From an uncultured Rhodospirillales bacterium (lineage in GTDB: Bacteria; Pseudomonadota; Alphaproteobacteria; Acetobacterales; Acetobacteraceae): 6,798 nt of DNA. A model generated the notes under the pieces. The model saw only the letters and a list, made by a program, of their open reading frames with translations, was not told the DNA's origin and searched no databases. Positions 1 to 5,469 of the stretch are shown one piece after another (position 1 is the first letter of the stretch; every line of letters starts with the position of its first letter). The stretch lies in the NCBI GenBank assembly GCA_903928045.1, contig CAIYPH010000675.1, positions 1 to 6,798 of the forward strand. The letters run 5' to 3'. Made by a program: the position numbers and the translations under genes.

Positions 1-1029
1 CCGGGACTCGATGGTGGCCGGCGTGCGGCGGCCGGTGCCGTCGTGGCGGGCGTGAACGGCGCGCATCCGCGCCTCGGCGCCGGCGGCGGCGGTGAGGGTG
101 GTTTCCAGGATGGTCACCTGGTAGCCGGCTTCAAGCAGCGACAGCGCGATACCCGAGCCCATGGTGCCACCGCCGATCACGCCGACATGCTTGATCGGCC
201 AGGCCGCCCCCGCATCGGCGGGCGGGCGGGCGGCGGCGCGGTCGGCGTGCATGATGTGCAGCAGCGCTTTGCTCTGCGGCCCGCCGCGCAATTCGGCGGC
301 CTGCGCGCGGGTTTTGGCGTCGACCTCGGCGAAGGGGAGATCGAGCGCCCAGCCGAGCGCCTCGACGGCCGCCACGGGGGCCACGGCGCCACGCGCGCGG
401 CGGGCGATGGCACGGGCGGCGGTGTCGAAGGCGGCGCGGTCGGTCGCGGGGAGGTCGCGCTTGCTGGTCGGCGTCCAACGCCCGGCGGCCAGTGCTTCGG
501 CGCGGGCGATCGCCTGATGGCGGCAGTCGGTAGCGACCTCCTCGGCGAGGCCGAGCTTGATCGCCTCGTCGGCGGGCACGGAGCGGCCGGAGGTCGCGAT
601 ATCCAGCGCCGCGGTGGCGCCGGCGAGGCGGAGCAGGCGGGGCAGAGCGCCGGAGAGCATGCCGATGCGGACTTCCGGCAGGCCGAGCGAGCCGTCCGGC
701 GCCATCACGCGGGCGTGGCAGGCGAGCGCGAGGTCGAAGCCCTCGCCGAGGGCGGCGCCATGCAGGGCGGCGACCACGGGTTTGGCGGCGCCATCGACCA
801 GCGCGCACAGTGTGGCGATCGTCGGCTCCGCCTCGGGCGCGGCGATTTCGGCCATCTCGGCACGGGCGCCGGTGAGCACCACCCCCTTGACGTCGGCATC
901 GCTCAGCGCGGTCCGCAGCGCCGCGGCCAGATCGGCGCGAACGTGCTGGGCGAGGGCGTTGTGCGGCGGATGATCGATCTCGATCACGGCGACGCCGCCG
1001 TGGCGCTCGGTGCGCACTGAGGATGGCAT
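1..1029 (-). CDS. FadB/FadJ-like enoyl-CoA hydratase / 3-hydroxyacyl-CoA dehydrogenase fusion (N-terminal part)
   Basis: Partial gene: 343 codons from the ATG at 1029 run off the left edge, so the C-terminal half is missing; relatives are about 700 residues. Residues 1-190 form a crotonase-fold (enoyl-CoA hydratase/isomerase) domain, seen in KPVVAALHGAALGEG (83-97) and LGLPEVRIG (115-123). A linker follows, then the start of a Rossmann NAD-binding domain with GVIGGGTMGSG at 283-293 and a glutamate (ETT, about 309) at the end of the second beta strand. Known relatives hydrate enoyl-CoA and oxidise 3-hydroxyacyl-CoA in beta-oxidation in the cytosol. Oddly, the hydratase half lacks the AGAD-type oxyanion segment, has Asp99 where the first catalytic Glu is expected, and has SGALPRLLR where PGxGGTQR is usual; Glu119 is kept. 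It may therefore act mainly as a dehydrogenase. The start is supported by a ribosome site 8 nt upstream. A stand-alone isomerase is excluded by the Rossmann motif. Confidence 0.9.
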   Translation of the reverse strand, partial: MPSSVRTERHGGVAVIEIDHPPHNALAQHVRADLAAALRTALSDADVKGVVLTGARAEMAEIAAPEAEPTIATLCALVDGAAKPVVAALHGAALGEGFDLALACHARVMAPDGSLGLPEVRIGMLSGALPRLLRLAGATAALDIATSGRSVPADEAIKLGLAEEVATDCRHQAIARAEALAAGRWTPTSKRDLPATDRAAFDTAARAIARRARGAVAPVAAVEALGWALDLPFAEVDAKTRAQAAELRGGPQSKALLHIMHADRAAARPPADAGAAWPIKHVGVIGGGTMGSGIALSLLEAGYQVTILETTLTAAAGAEARMRAVHARHDGTGRRTPATIESR

Positions 1030-1037
1030 GGGCGTGG

Positions 1038-1043
1038 TCCCTT
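1038..1043 (-). promoter_or_regulatory. Ribosome binding site for the FadB-like gene
   Basis: On the minus strand AAGGGA lies 8 nt before the ATG at 1029. It fixes that start and argues against reading the open frame further upstream, which would pass through the T-rich palindrome and give a low-complexity N-terminus. Confidence 0.7.
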
Positions 1044-1072
1044 GTTGGTGTTGGGCTTAGCTGAGCAAAAAT

Positions 1073-1104
1073 AGGGTGTTCTTTTTGTGAACAAAAAGAA
1101 CCAA
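1073..1104. repeat. Palindrome A, copy 1
   Basis: The core 1078-1101 is a perfect hairpin: arms GTTCTTTTTGT and ACAAAAAGAAC around GA, which in practice is a 10-bp stem with a TGAA loop. The 32 nt from 1073 to 1104 are identical to 6680-6711. It lies about 45-50 nt upstream of the FadB-like start codon. No T-run immediately follows the hairpin on either strand, so it is not a textbook intrinsic terminator, although TATTTTTG occurs a few bases further on the minus strand. Confidence 0.85.
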
Positions 1105-1126
1105 AAAAACTTTCTGTTCCATCCAT

Positions 1127-1220
1127 GCCGTTGGCGTACTCCCCGCGGGTAGGTCGGAGCGGTACGCGGCAAGTGGATCAACGTTGTTTGCTTCTTTTTT
1201 CAAAATAGAAGCGCCTCCTT
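1127..1220. repeat. Composite intergenic repeat, copy 1 (inner fold plus palindrome B)
   Basis: Positions 1127-1173 align without gaps to 3691-3737 with 38 of 47 bases identical. A 16-nt spacer follows in both copies, then palindrome B. The inner part can fold: GCGTAC (1134-1139) pairs with GTACGC (1162-1167), and TCC with GGA just inside. Palindrome B at 1190-1212 has arms GCTTCTTTTTT and AAAATAGAAGC, with one T-T mismatch and one base missing from the loop side relative to the other copies. The unit lies between the end of the solute-binding protein gene and the start of the FadB-like gene, both transcribed leftward. Confidence 0.8.
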
Positions 1221-1235
1221 CCCTTTAAACCGAAA

Positions 1236-1265
1236 GCGCGCCAGCTCCGCAAGGAACTGGCGCGC
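1236..1265 (-). terminator. Hairpin terminator of the solute-binding protein gene
   Basis: A 13-bp GC-rich stem (arms 1236-1248 and 1253-1265) with a 4-nt loop starts about 20 nt after the stop codon at 1286. The single imperfect pair is C-A on the plus strand but a G-U wobble in RNA made from the minus strand. The stem is therefore complete only in the transcript of the solute-binding protein gene, which gives it a direction. The tract that follows on the minus strand (TTTCGGTTTAAA) is a weak U-run. Confidence 0.7.
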
Positions 1266-1285
1266 CGCCGTTCAGACCGGGGGGT

Positions 1286-2869
1286 TCACGCCTTCAGCCA
1301 CGCCTTGTCGAGCACGCGGCCGTTGTCGAGGTCGAAGCCGTTATGCGGGGTGATGCCGCCGACCTTCTTGTTGTGGGCGGAGAGGTAGTCGCGGAAGCCA
1401 GGTACGATCACGCCGCCTTCCTTGCTCAGCATCTCCTGCATGTCCCAGATATAGGTCTTGCGCTTGTTGAAGTCGGTCTCGGCGCGGGCATCGGCCAGCA
1501 GCTTGTCGAACTTCGGCACGTTCCAGTGGCTCTCGTTCCACGGCGCGCCGCCCTTGTAGGCCACGCCGAGCATCTGCGTCGCCGCCGGACGGCCGCCCCA
1601 GTAGGAGGTGACGAAGGCGCCCTTCAGCCAGACATTGTCCCAGAAACCATCCACCGGCTCCTTCTTGAGGTCGACCTTCACGCCCGCCTTGGCGGCCGAG
1701 GCCTGGAAGAGGGTGCACATGTCCACCGCGCCGGCGAAGGCGGCGTCGGAGGCCTGGAGGTTGATCTTCGCGTCGGCCATGCCGGCCTTCTTGAAGTGGA
1801 ACTTCGCCTTGTCCGGATCGTATTTGAGCTGCGGCAACTGCTTGTGGAAGAACGGATCGCCCTTCGGGATCGGGTGATCGTTGCCGACCGAGCCATAACC
1901 GGCGAACAGCGTCTTGGTGATCTGCTCGCGGTCGATCGCGTATTTCAGCGCGAGCCGCATGTCGAGGTTGTTGTAGGGCGCCACATCGGTCTGCATCGCC
2001 AGCACCGGGTGCCAGCCGCCCGGCGAACGCGAGGTCTCGATGTTGGGGTTCTTGGCCAGCAGCGAGACGGTGCGCGGGTCGCAGCGGTTCATCAGGTCGA
2101 TCTGGCCGGAGATCAGGGCATTCATGCGCGCCGAGCCATCGGCCACGACGGTGATCTCGAAGCTGTCGAGCCAGCCGTGGTTCTTTTTCCAGTAGTTGGG
2201 GTTGCGCTTGCCGGAAACGCGCACGCCGGGCTGGAAGGTGTCGAGCACGAAGGCGCCGGTGCCGACGGGCTTGGACCAGTCGGTGTGGCCGTTCGGCACC
2301 ACGATCAAATGGTAGTCGGTGATGACCTGGAGGAAGTCGGCGTCGCCGCCCTCGAGCTCGATCGAGATCTGGTTGGCGGTGAGCTTCTTGATGTCCTTGA
2401 TCGCCTTCATCGGGCCCGCGGCGCCGGACTTGGTCTTACCGCGGTGCAAGTTGAAGGAGTAGATCGCGTCATCGGCGTCAAACGTTTTGCCGTTGGAGAA
2501 CTGCACGCCCTTGCGGAGGTTCAGAATCCACTCGGCGGCGCCTTTGCGCACCTCGTAGCTCTCGGCCAGCTCGGGGATCGGCTTGTTCTCGGGGTCGTTC
2601 TCCATCAGGCCGTTGAACAGGCCGTAGGCGGCGACGATCATCACCGAATCGGTCCAGCTGCCGGGGTCGATGCTGTCAGTCGTGCTGCCACCGGCCATGC
2701 CGAGGCGGAGGTAGCCGCCCTTGCGGGGCGCGTCAGCGGCGGCGGCGATCTGCGGCACGCCGGCCAGGGTCGCGGCGCCGATGCCGAGCGCTGTTGCGCG
2801 GCCCATGAAGTCGCGCCGGGAAATGGTCCCGAGCGCCAGGCGCAGCTTGAGGTCGTCGAATTCCGTCAT
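1286..2869 (-). CDS. Tat-exported ABC transporter substrate-binding protein, family 5 (peptide/nickel/opine type)
   Basis: 527 residues, the usual length for the family. The periplasmic receptor binds a peptide, opine, sugar or similar ligand and hands it to an ABC permease. The N-terminus carries a twin-arginine signal: SRRDFM at 17-22, a hydrophobic stretch to about residue 40 and a likely cleavage site near AAAADA (42-47). Family 5 hallmarks follow: IPELAESYEV (98-107), LRKGVQFSNGKTFDADDAIYSF (118-139) and, further on, GTGAFVLDTFQPG with RNPNYW. An upstream ATG at 2953 is open in frame, but the start at 2869 is chosen because a strong ribosome site precedes it and the Tat motif then sits at the normal distance. 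It is transcribed alone, with no permease or ATPase gene in the window, and a hairpin terminator follows it. The ligand cannot be named from sequence; family 5 is broad and this copy is not close to a type I can recall. Confidence 0.93.
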   Translation of the reverse strand: MTEFDDLKLRLALGTISRRDFMGRATALGIGAATLAGVPQIAAAADAPRKGGYLRLGMAGGSTTDSIDPGSWTDSVMIVAAYGLFNGLMENDPENKPIPELAESYEVRKGAAEWILNLRKGVQFSNGKTFDADDAIYSFNLHRGKTKSGAAGPMKAIKDIKKLTANQISIELEGGDADFLQVITDYHLIVVPNGHTDWSKPVGTGAFVLDTFQPGVRVSGKRNPNYWKKNHGWLDSFEITVVADGSARMNALISGQIDLMNRCDPRTVSLLAKNPNIETSRSPGGWHPVLAMQTDVAPYNNLDMRLALKYAIDREQITKTLFAGYGSVGNDHPIPKGDPFFHKQLPQLKYDPDKAKFHFKKAGMADAKINLQASDAAFAGAVDMCTLFQASAAKAGVKVDLKKEPVDGFWDNVWLKGAFVTSYWGGRPAATQMLGVAYKGGAPWNESHWNVPKFDKLLADARAETDFNKRKTYIWDMQEMLSKEGGVIVPGFRDYLSAHNKKVGGITPHNGFDLDNGRVLDKAWLKA

Positions 2870-2876
2870 AAACAAG

Positions 2877-2883
2877 TCTCCCC
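2877..2883 (-). promoter_or_regulatory. Ribosome binding site that fixes the substrate-binding protein start
   Basis: GGGGAGA on the minus strand, 7 nt before the ATG at 2869. The alternative in-frame ATG at 2953 would add an Arg/Gly-rich extension ahead of the Tat signal, which is implausible. Confidence 0.8.
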
Positions 2884-2899
2884 TGCGTGGTTGTTTGCC

Positions 2900-2916
2900 G
2901 CCCGCACGCTGCGGGC
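2900..2916 (-). other. Small hairpin in the leader of the substrate-binding protein gene
   Basis: GCCCGCA and TGCGGGC form a perfect 7-bp stem around a 3-nt loop, about 30 nt upstream of the start codon and 17 nt before the ribosome site. It could stabilise the mRNA or modulate initiation. In DNA this GC-rich, a stem of this size may also arise by chance. Confidence 0.35.
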
Positions 2917-2996
2917 CGGATCGTGCAACTCTGGGCGCCAACTTCGCACGCACGCGACGTGCTTACAATCGCCCAGGCGATGGGGAGGGGGAGGGG

Positions 2997-3037
2997 AAGG
3001 AAGCGCTTCTTTTTTGAAAAAAAGAAGCAAAAAACTT
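2997..3037. repeat. Palindrome B, copy 2
   Basis: Arms GCTTCTTTTTT (3005-3015) and AAAAAAGAAGC (3018-3028) are a perfect 11-bp inverted repeat. The 41 nt from 2997 to 3037 match the reverse complement of 3745-3785 at 40 positions, including flanks AAGG.AGC and AAAAAACTT. It lies upstream of the substrate-binding protein gene and just after a G-rich run (2982-2996: three G blocks split by single A's). Unlike the other three copies, no gene ends next to it on the matching strand. Confidence 0.85.
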
Positions 3038-3087
3038 TTATTCGTTGGTTGAGGAGCGAATGCCCCGGATTGTTTTTGGTCTAAATA

Positions 3088-3117
3088 ACTGTAATTTCAC
3101 AAGTATTATAATGTCAA
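3088..3117 (-). promoter_or_regulatory. Candidate sigma-70-type promoter for the substrate-binding protein gene
   Basis: On the minus strand a perfect TTGACA (3112-3117) is followed after 18 nt by TACAGT (3088-3093), 4 of 6 to the -10 consensus, inside an AT-rich block in an otherwise GC-rich region. Transcription would give a leader of about 210 nt carrying palindrome B copy 2. The -35 overlaps the stop codon of the upstream small gene. The 18-nt spacing and partial -10 keep this tentative. Confidence 0.35.
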
Positions 3118-3608
3118 TCGAAATGAAATGTAATCGGAACAAAATAGACATGATTAGGCGATCCTGTCAGCCGCCTGGTTCGTCTTCGTCGGTGGCGCGC
3201 GGTGGCGCGGATGTTGGGCGGAGAGGGGGCGCGATCGGTCGGCTCTCGCATGGCGGCCGGGCGGGGGGCGCGCGGCGTGGGGGCGGACGTGCGGCGCGGG
3301 GCGCGCGCAGGTAGGGCGCGGCGCGGGCGCGCCTTGCCTGTCCGGGCGCTTTGGCGCCTGCGGGGAAGGGTGCTGATCGGGGCGGCCTGCACCAAAGGTG
3401 GGGCGGCCGCGAGGCGGTGCATCAGGGCGGCGAAATCCTGGCCCATGCGGTGCATCTGCGCCCAGAAGGCACGGCCGCCGGGCAGGAAGCGCCAGAACCA
3501 GGAGGGGCCGGCTATGGCGGCGATCAGCGCGCACACAGCCTCCGCCAGACGGACCGCGGGATGCGGCTCGCCGGGGCATAGCTCGGGGGATGGGGGCGCG
3601 CTGTTCAT
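3114..3608 (-). CDS. Hypothetical small protein with tryptophan-rich helix and Arg/Pro-rich tail
   Basis: 164 residues; I do not recognise the family. Residues 1-18 are Pro/Ser-rich. Residues 19-68 look like a real folded or membrane-associated segment: a hydrophobic stretch (LAEAVCALIAAIAG, 21-34), then WFWRFLPGG (37-45) and amphipathic FWAQMHRMGQDFAALMHRL (48-66). From about 80 to 150 the chain is a low-complexity, strongly basic Arg/Pro/Ala tail, likely disordered and possibly able to bind nucleic acid or acidic lipid. The start at 3608 is chosen because a strong promoter ends about 7 nt before it and no Shine-Dalgarno site precedes it or the upstream ATG at 3650. The last dozen residues fall in AT-rich DNA, so the true C-terminus is uncertain: the overlapping minus-strand frame ending at 3154 also stays open through the tail. 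The reading frame of residues 1-70 is the better supported part. Confidence 0.55.
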   Translation of the reverse strand: MNSAPPSPELCPGEPHPAVRLAEAVCALIAAIAGPSWFWRFLPGGRAFWAQMHRMGQDFAALMHRLAAAPPLVQAAPISTLPRRRQSARTGKARPRRALPARAPRRTSAPTPRAPRPAAMREPTDRAPSPPNIRATARHRRRRTRRLTGSPNHVYFVPITFHFD

Positions 3609-3615
3609 GATCGTA

Positions 3616-3644
3616 TGTATAACTGGCATAACATCGTCAGTCAA
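3616..3644 (-). promoter_or_regulatory. Strong sigma-70-type promoter for the small hypothetical gene
   Basis: On the minus strand TTGACT (3639-3644, 5 of 6 to consensus) and TATACA (3616-3621, starting TATA) are separated by the ideal 17 nt. Transcription would start about 6-8 nt further on, at or within a base or two of the ATG at 3608, so the mRNA is predicted to be leaderless. Confidence 0.6.
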
Positions 3645-3647
3645 GGA

Positions 3648-3674
3648 CATATTTCTAAATTTGGTAAAATTTCT
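3648..3674 (-). promoter_or_regulatory. AT-rich tract in UP-element position
   Basis: Directly upstream of the -35 box, at about -40 to -66, lies a nearly pure AT stretch. It contains two AAATTT blocks (3657-3662 and 3667-3672) spaced 10 bp centre to centre, one helical turn. This fits an RNA polymerase alpha-subunit UP element or an operator; the sequence alone does not decide. Confidence 0.4.
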
Positions 3675-3690
3675 TCCTACCCCGACCCGC

Positions 3691-3785
3691 GCCGCTGGCG
3701 TACGTCTCGCGGATAGGCTGGAGCGGTACACGCCAAGGGAACAGAAGTTTTTTGCTTCTTTTTTTCAAAAAAGAAGCGCTGCCTT
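3691..3785. repeat. Composite intergenic repeat, copy 2 (inner fold plus palindrome B copy 3)
   Basis: The inner part 3691-3737 aligns without gaps to 1127-1173, and the same 16-nt spacing separates it from palindrome B (arms GCTTCTTTTTT at 3754-3764 and AAAAAAGAAGC at 3767-3777). Inside, GTAC at 3700-3703 can pair with GTAC at 3726-3729, with flanking TGGC/GCCA pairs across a small bulge. The unit ends inside the stop codon of the P-loop gene (TAA on the minus strand, 3784-3786), so palindrome B begins 6 nt after that stop. No palindrome A is present at this locus. Confidence 0.8.
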
Positions 3786-4323
3786 ACGTCCCAAAAAAAC
3801 CCCTGACCGCCCGCACAAGACCTCCAACCGGCTCGGTCGCATCAAGCCGCAGCACCGGGCAGGCCCGATCGGCGAGCCAGGCCGCGTGCAGCGCGCGGCT
3901 GCGCTGTTCGACGCCGGCGGTGTCGTAGGCTTCGGCCCAGGCGAGAAATTCCTGACTGGCCACGGCCATGTCGCCGCCTGGCGCGATCCGGGCGCCGTAG
4001 CGCGCGGATTCGCGGGCATGCAGGCGGGCCATGCGCAGCGCGGGGTCGAGGCGAAGATAGACCACGAGCTCGTAGAGCGGCTCCAGCGGCGTCGCCCAGC
4101 TGATGGCCGAGCCGGTGAAAATCCAGTCTGGCGTGGCGGCAAGGCGCGGGAGCAGCGTGTCGAGCCGGCGCTCGCGGGGGCGGGGCGTGGTGAAGGGCGG
4201 ATCGGTTGGCACCCAGAAATAGGTGTCGGAATCCTCATGCGGCCACCCTGTCGCGGCCGCGAGCGCGGCGCCGAGCGTGGTGGTGCCGGAGCCGGAGGCG
4301 CCGAGGATATGAATGCGCGGCAT
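3784..4323 (-). CDS. Small P-loop NTPase, adenylate-kinase-like, with atypical Walker A
   Basis: 179 residues, the size of small nucleoside or adenylate kinases. The N-terminus reads MPRIHILGASGSGTTTLG: a beta strand running into a Walker A loop at 8-15 in which the usual lysine is Thr14. HEDSDTYFW (29-37) sits where small kinases bind substrate, FTGSAISW is at 69-76, a beta strand LVVYLRL (86-92) follows, and an Arg-rich lid-like segment with ARYGARIAPGGD occupies 107-118. From memory a bacterial family shares this GASGSGTTTLG form and the DPPFTT segment (41-46), so the missing lysine is probably a family trait, not decay. The substrate is unknown. No Shine-Dalgarno site is visible before the ATG, and the mRNA may have a very short leader. 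It is divergent from the ring-cleavage operon over 66 bp. Palindrome B follows its stop directly. Confidence 0.85.
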   Translation of the reverse strand: MPRIHILGASGSGTTTLGAALAAATGWPHEDSDTYFWVPTDPPFTTPRPRERRLDTLLPRLAATPDWIFTGSAISWATPLEPLYELVVYLRLDPALRMARLHARESARYGARIAPGGDMAVASQEFLAWAEAYDTAGVEQRSRALHAAWLADRACPVLRLDATEPVGGLVRAVRGFFGT

Positions 4324-4332
4324 CGGGGGAAA

Positions 4333-4364
4333 TTGACCAAACCGGCGGGCTCTGTCGATATCAA
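4333..4364. promoter_or_regulatory. Overlapping divergent promoter candidates
   Basis: Plus strand: TTGACC (4333-4338), 18 nt, GATATC (4357-4362), leading to the dioxygenase. Minus strand: TTGATA (4359-4364), 17 nt, TTTGGT (4336-4341), leading to the P-loop gene with a start point a few nt before its ATG. The -10 boxes are weak (3 of 6). If both work, the two promoters occupy the same DNA face to face and would exclude each other. Confidence 0.35.
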
Positions 4365-4365
4365 T

Positions 4366-4380
4366 CCGTCGCACCGACGG
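4366..4380 (+). promoter_or_regulatory. Hyphenated palindrome before the dioxygenase ribosome site
   Basis: CCGTCG and CGACGG flank a 3-nt CAC spacer as a perfect inverted repeat, ending directly at the GGAG of the dioxygenase ribosome site (GGAGAG, 4380-4385, with 4 nt ACCA before the ATG). It lies just downstream of the predicted start point, so it could be an operator for an absent regulator or a leader hairpin next to the ribosome site. Confidence 0.45.
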
Positions 4381-4389
4381 GAGAGACCA

Positions 4390-5469
4390 ATGCGCGAGAA
4401 CGTGGCCGGGCGGGCCAACGTCGAGGATACCCCGGAACTCGAGGCCTATTATGCCGAGCTCGACACGCTCGATGCCGGCGCGCTGTGGACGGTGGCCAAC
4501 ACGATCGAGCCGTGGGAGCCGGTCTCGCAATCCCGCCCGATGCTGTGGCGCTATGCGGATCTGCGCGGCCACGTGCTGCGCTCGCTCGATCTCGTCACGC
4601 CGGAGCGTGCCGGGCGGCGGGTGGTCTACCTGGTCAATCCCGGCCGCAAGGATGTCGCCGCCGCGGTCGGTTGGCTTTATACCGGGCTGCAGGTGATGAA
4701 CCCCGGCGAGCAGGCCAGCTCGCACCGCCATTCCTCCTCCGCGCTGCGCTTCATCATGGAGGGCGAGGGCGCCTATACCGTGGTGGACGGGCACAAGATC
4801 ACGCTGGGCCGCAATGATTTCGTGCTGACCCCGAACGGCACCTGGCACGAGCACGGCGTCGGCGCCGAGGGCACCACGTGTATCTGGCAGGATGGGCTCG
4901 ACATCCCGCTGGTCAATGCGATGGAGGCGAATTTCTTCGAGGTGCACCCGAGGCTGGCGCAGGAGGTGAGCTTTCCGGTCGACGACACCATCGCCATCTA
5001 CGCCGCACCCGCGCTGCACCCCACCGGCGGGACGTGGGAGAAGGCACATTCGCCGCTGCTGAAATACGAGTGGGGCCCCACCTATGACAGCCTGCGCCGC
5101 TACGCCGCCGCTGCCCCCGGTTCGCCGTATGACGGCGCGATCATGCGCTATGTCAACCCGCTCACCGGCGGGCACGTGATGCCGACGATCGGGGCGGCGA
5201 TGCAACTGCTGCGCCCCGGCGAGGCCAGCAAACCCCACCGCCACACCGGCAGCGCGGTCTATCAATGCGCCAAGGGCCACGGCCATTCGGTGATCGGCGG
5301 CCAGCGTTTCGAGTGGTCGGAGCGCGATATTTTCTGCGTGCCCTCCTGGGCCTGGCATGAACACGCCAACGGGTCGGCGAGCGAGGATGCGGTGCTGTTC
5401 CAGTTCAATGACCTGCCGGTGATCGAGGCACTCGGGCTCTACCGCGAGGAGGGGCGGCCGGCCGCGTGA
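4390..5469 (+). CDS. Gentisate 1,2-dioxygenase family bicupin ring-cleavage dioxygenase
   Basis: 359 residues, matching the family length. These Fe(II) enzymes cleave the ring between the carboxyl- and adjacent hydroxyl-bearing carbons of gentisate, giving maleylpyruvate; close relatives act on salicylate or 1-hydroxy-2-naphthoate. The N-terminal cupin shows GEQASSHRHSSSALRFIMEG (106-125), with His112 and His114, and TPNGTWHEHG (147-156), with His153, as the expected 2-His-plus-His iron site. The C-terminal cupin keeps an equal set: KPHRH (His283, His285) and VPSWAWHEH (His323). ATG 4390 is chosen because GGAGAG precedes it and the family N-terminus fits; the open frame continues far upstream, but that part is antisense to the P-loop gene. 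The next gene overlaps it by 4 nt, making a two-gene operon with a transporter. Substrate choice among gentisate, salicylate and related acids cannot be settled from sequence alone. Confidence 0.9.
   Translation: MRENVAGRANVEDTPELEAYYAELDTLDAGALWTVANTIEPWEPVSQSRPMLWRYADLRGHVLRSLDLVTPERAGRRVVYLVNPGRKDVAAAVGWLYTGLQVMNPGEQASSHRHSSSALRFIMEGEGAYTVVDGHKITLGRNDFVLTPNGTWHEHGVGAEGTTCIWQDGLDIPLVNAMEANFFEVHPRLAQEVSFPVDDTIAIYAAPALHPTGGTWEKAHSPLLKYEWGPTYDSLRRYAAAAPGSPYDGAIMRYVNPLTGGHVMPTIGAAMQLLRPGEASKPHRHTGSAVYQCAKGHGHSVIGGQRFEWSERDIFCVPSWAWHEHANGSASEDAVLFQFNDLPVIEALGLYREEGRPAA

Noticed and set aside
43..1020. 325-residue plus-strand open frame, Gly/Arg-rich
   Set aside because: Shadow of the FadB-like gene, whose minus-strand frame carries clear crotonase and NAD-binding motifs.
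2982..2996. G-quadruplex candidate
   Set aside because: Only three clean G blocks with single-A loops; the fourth is GG, so a stable three-layer quadruplex is doubtful. It is mentioned only as context for palindrome B.
1343..3052. 569-residue plus-strand open frame
   Set aside because: Antisense shadow of the solute-binding protein gene, caused by high GC at third codon positions; it shows no recognisable domain.
3191..3210. Tandem pair of 10-mers GGTGGCGCG(C/G)
   Set aside because: Only two units, in a GC-rich coding tail for Arg-rich sequence; chance or codon bias is enough.
3202..4389. Upstream extension of the dioxygenase frame on the plus strand (a 755-residue open frame)
   Set aside because: It runs through palindrome B and antisense to the P-loop gene, has low-complexity Arg/Gly composition, and the family N-terminus and ribosome site both place the start at 4390.
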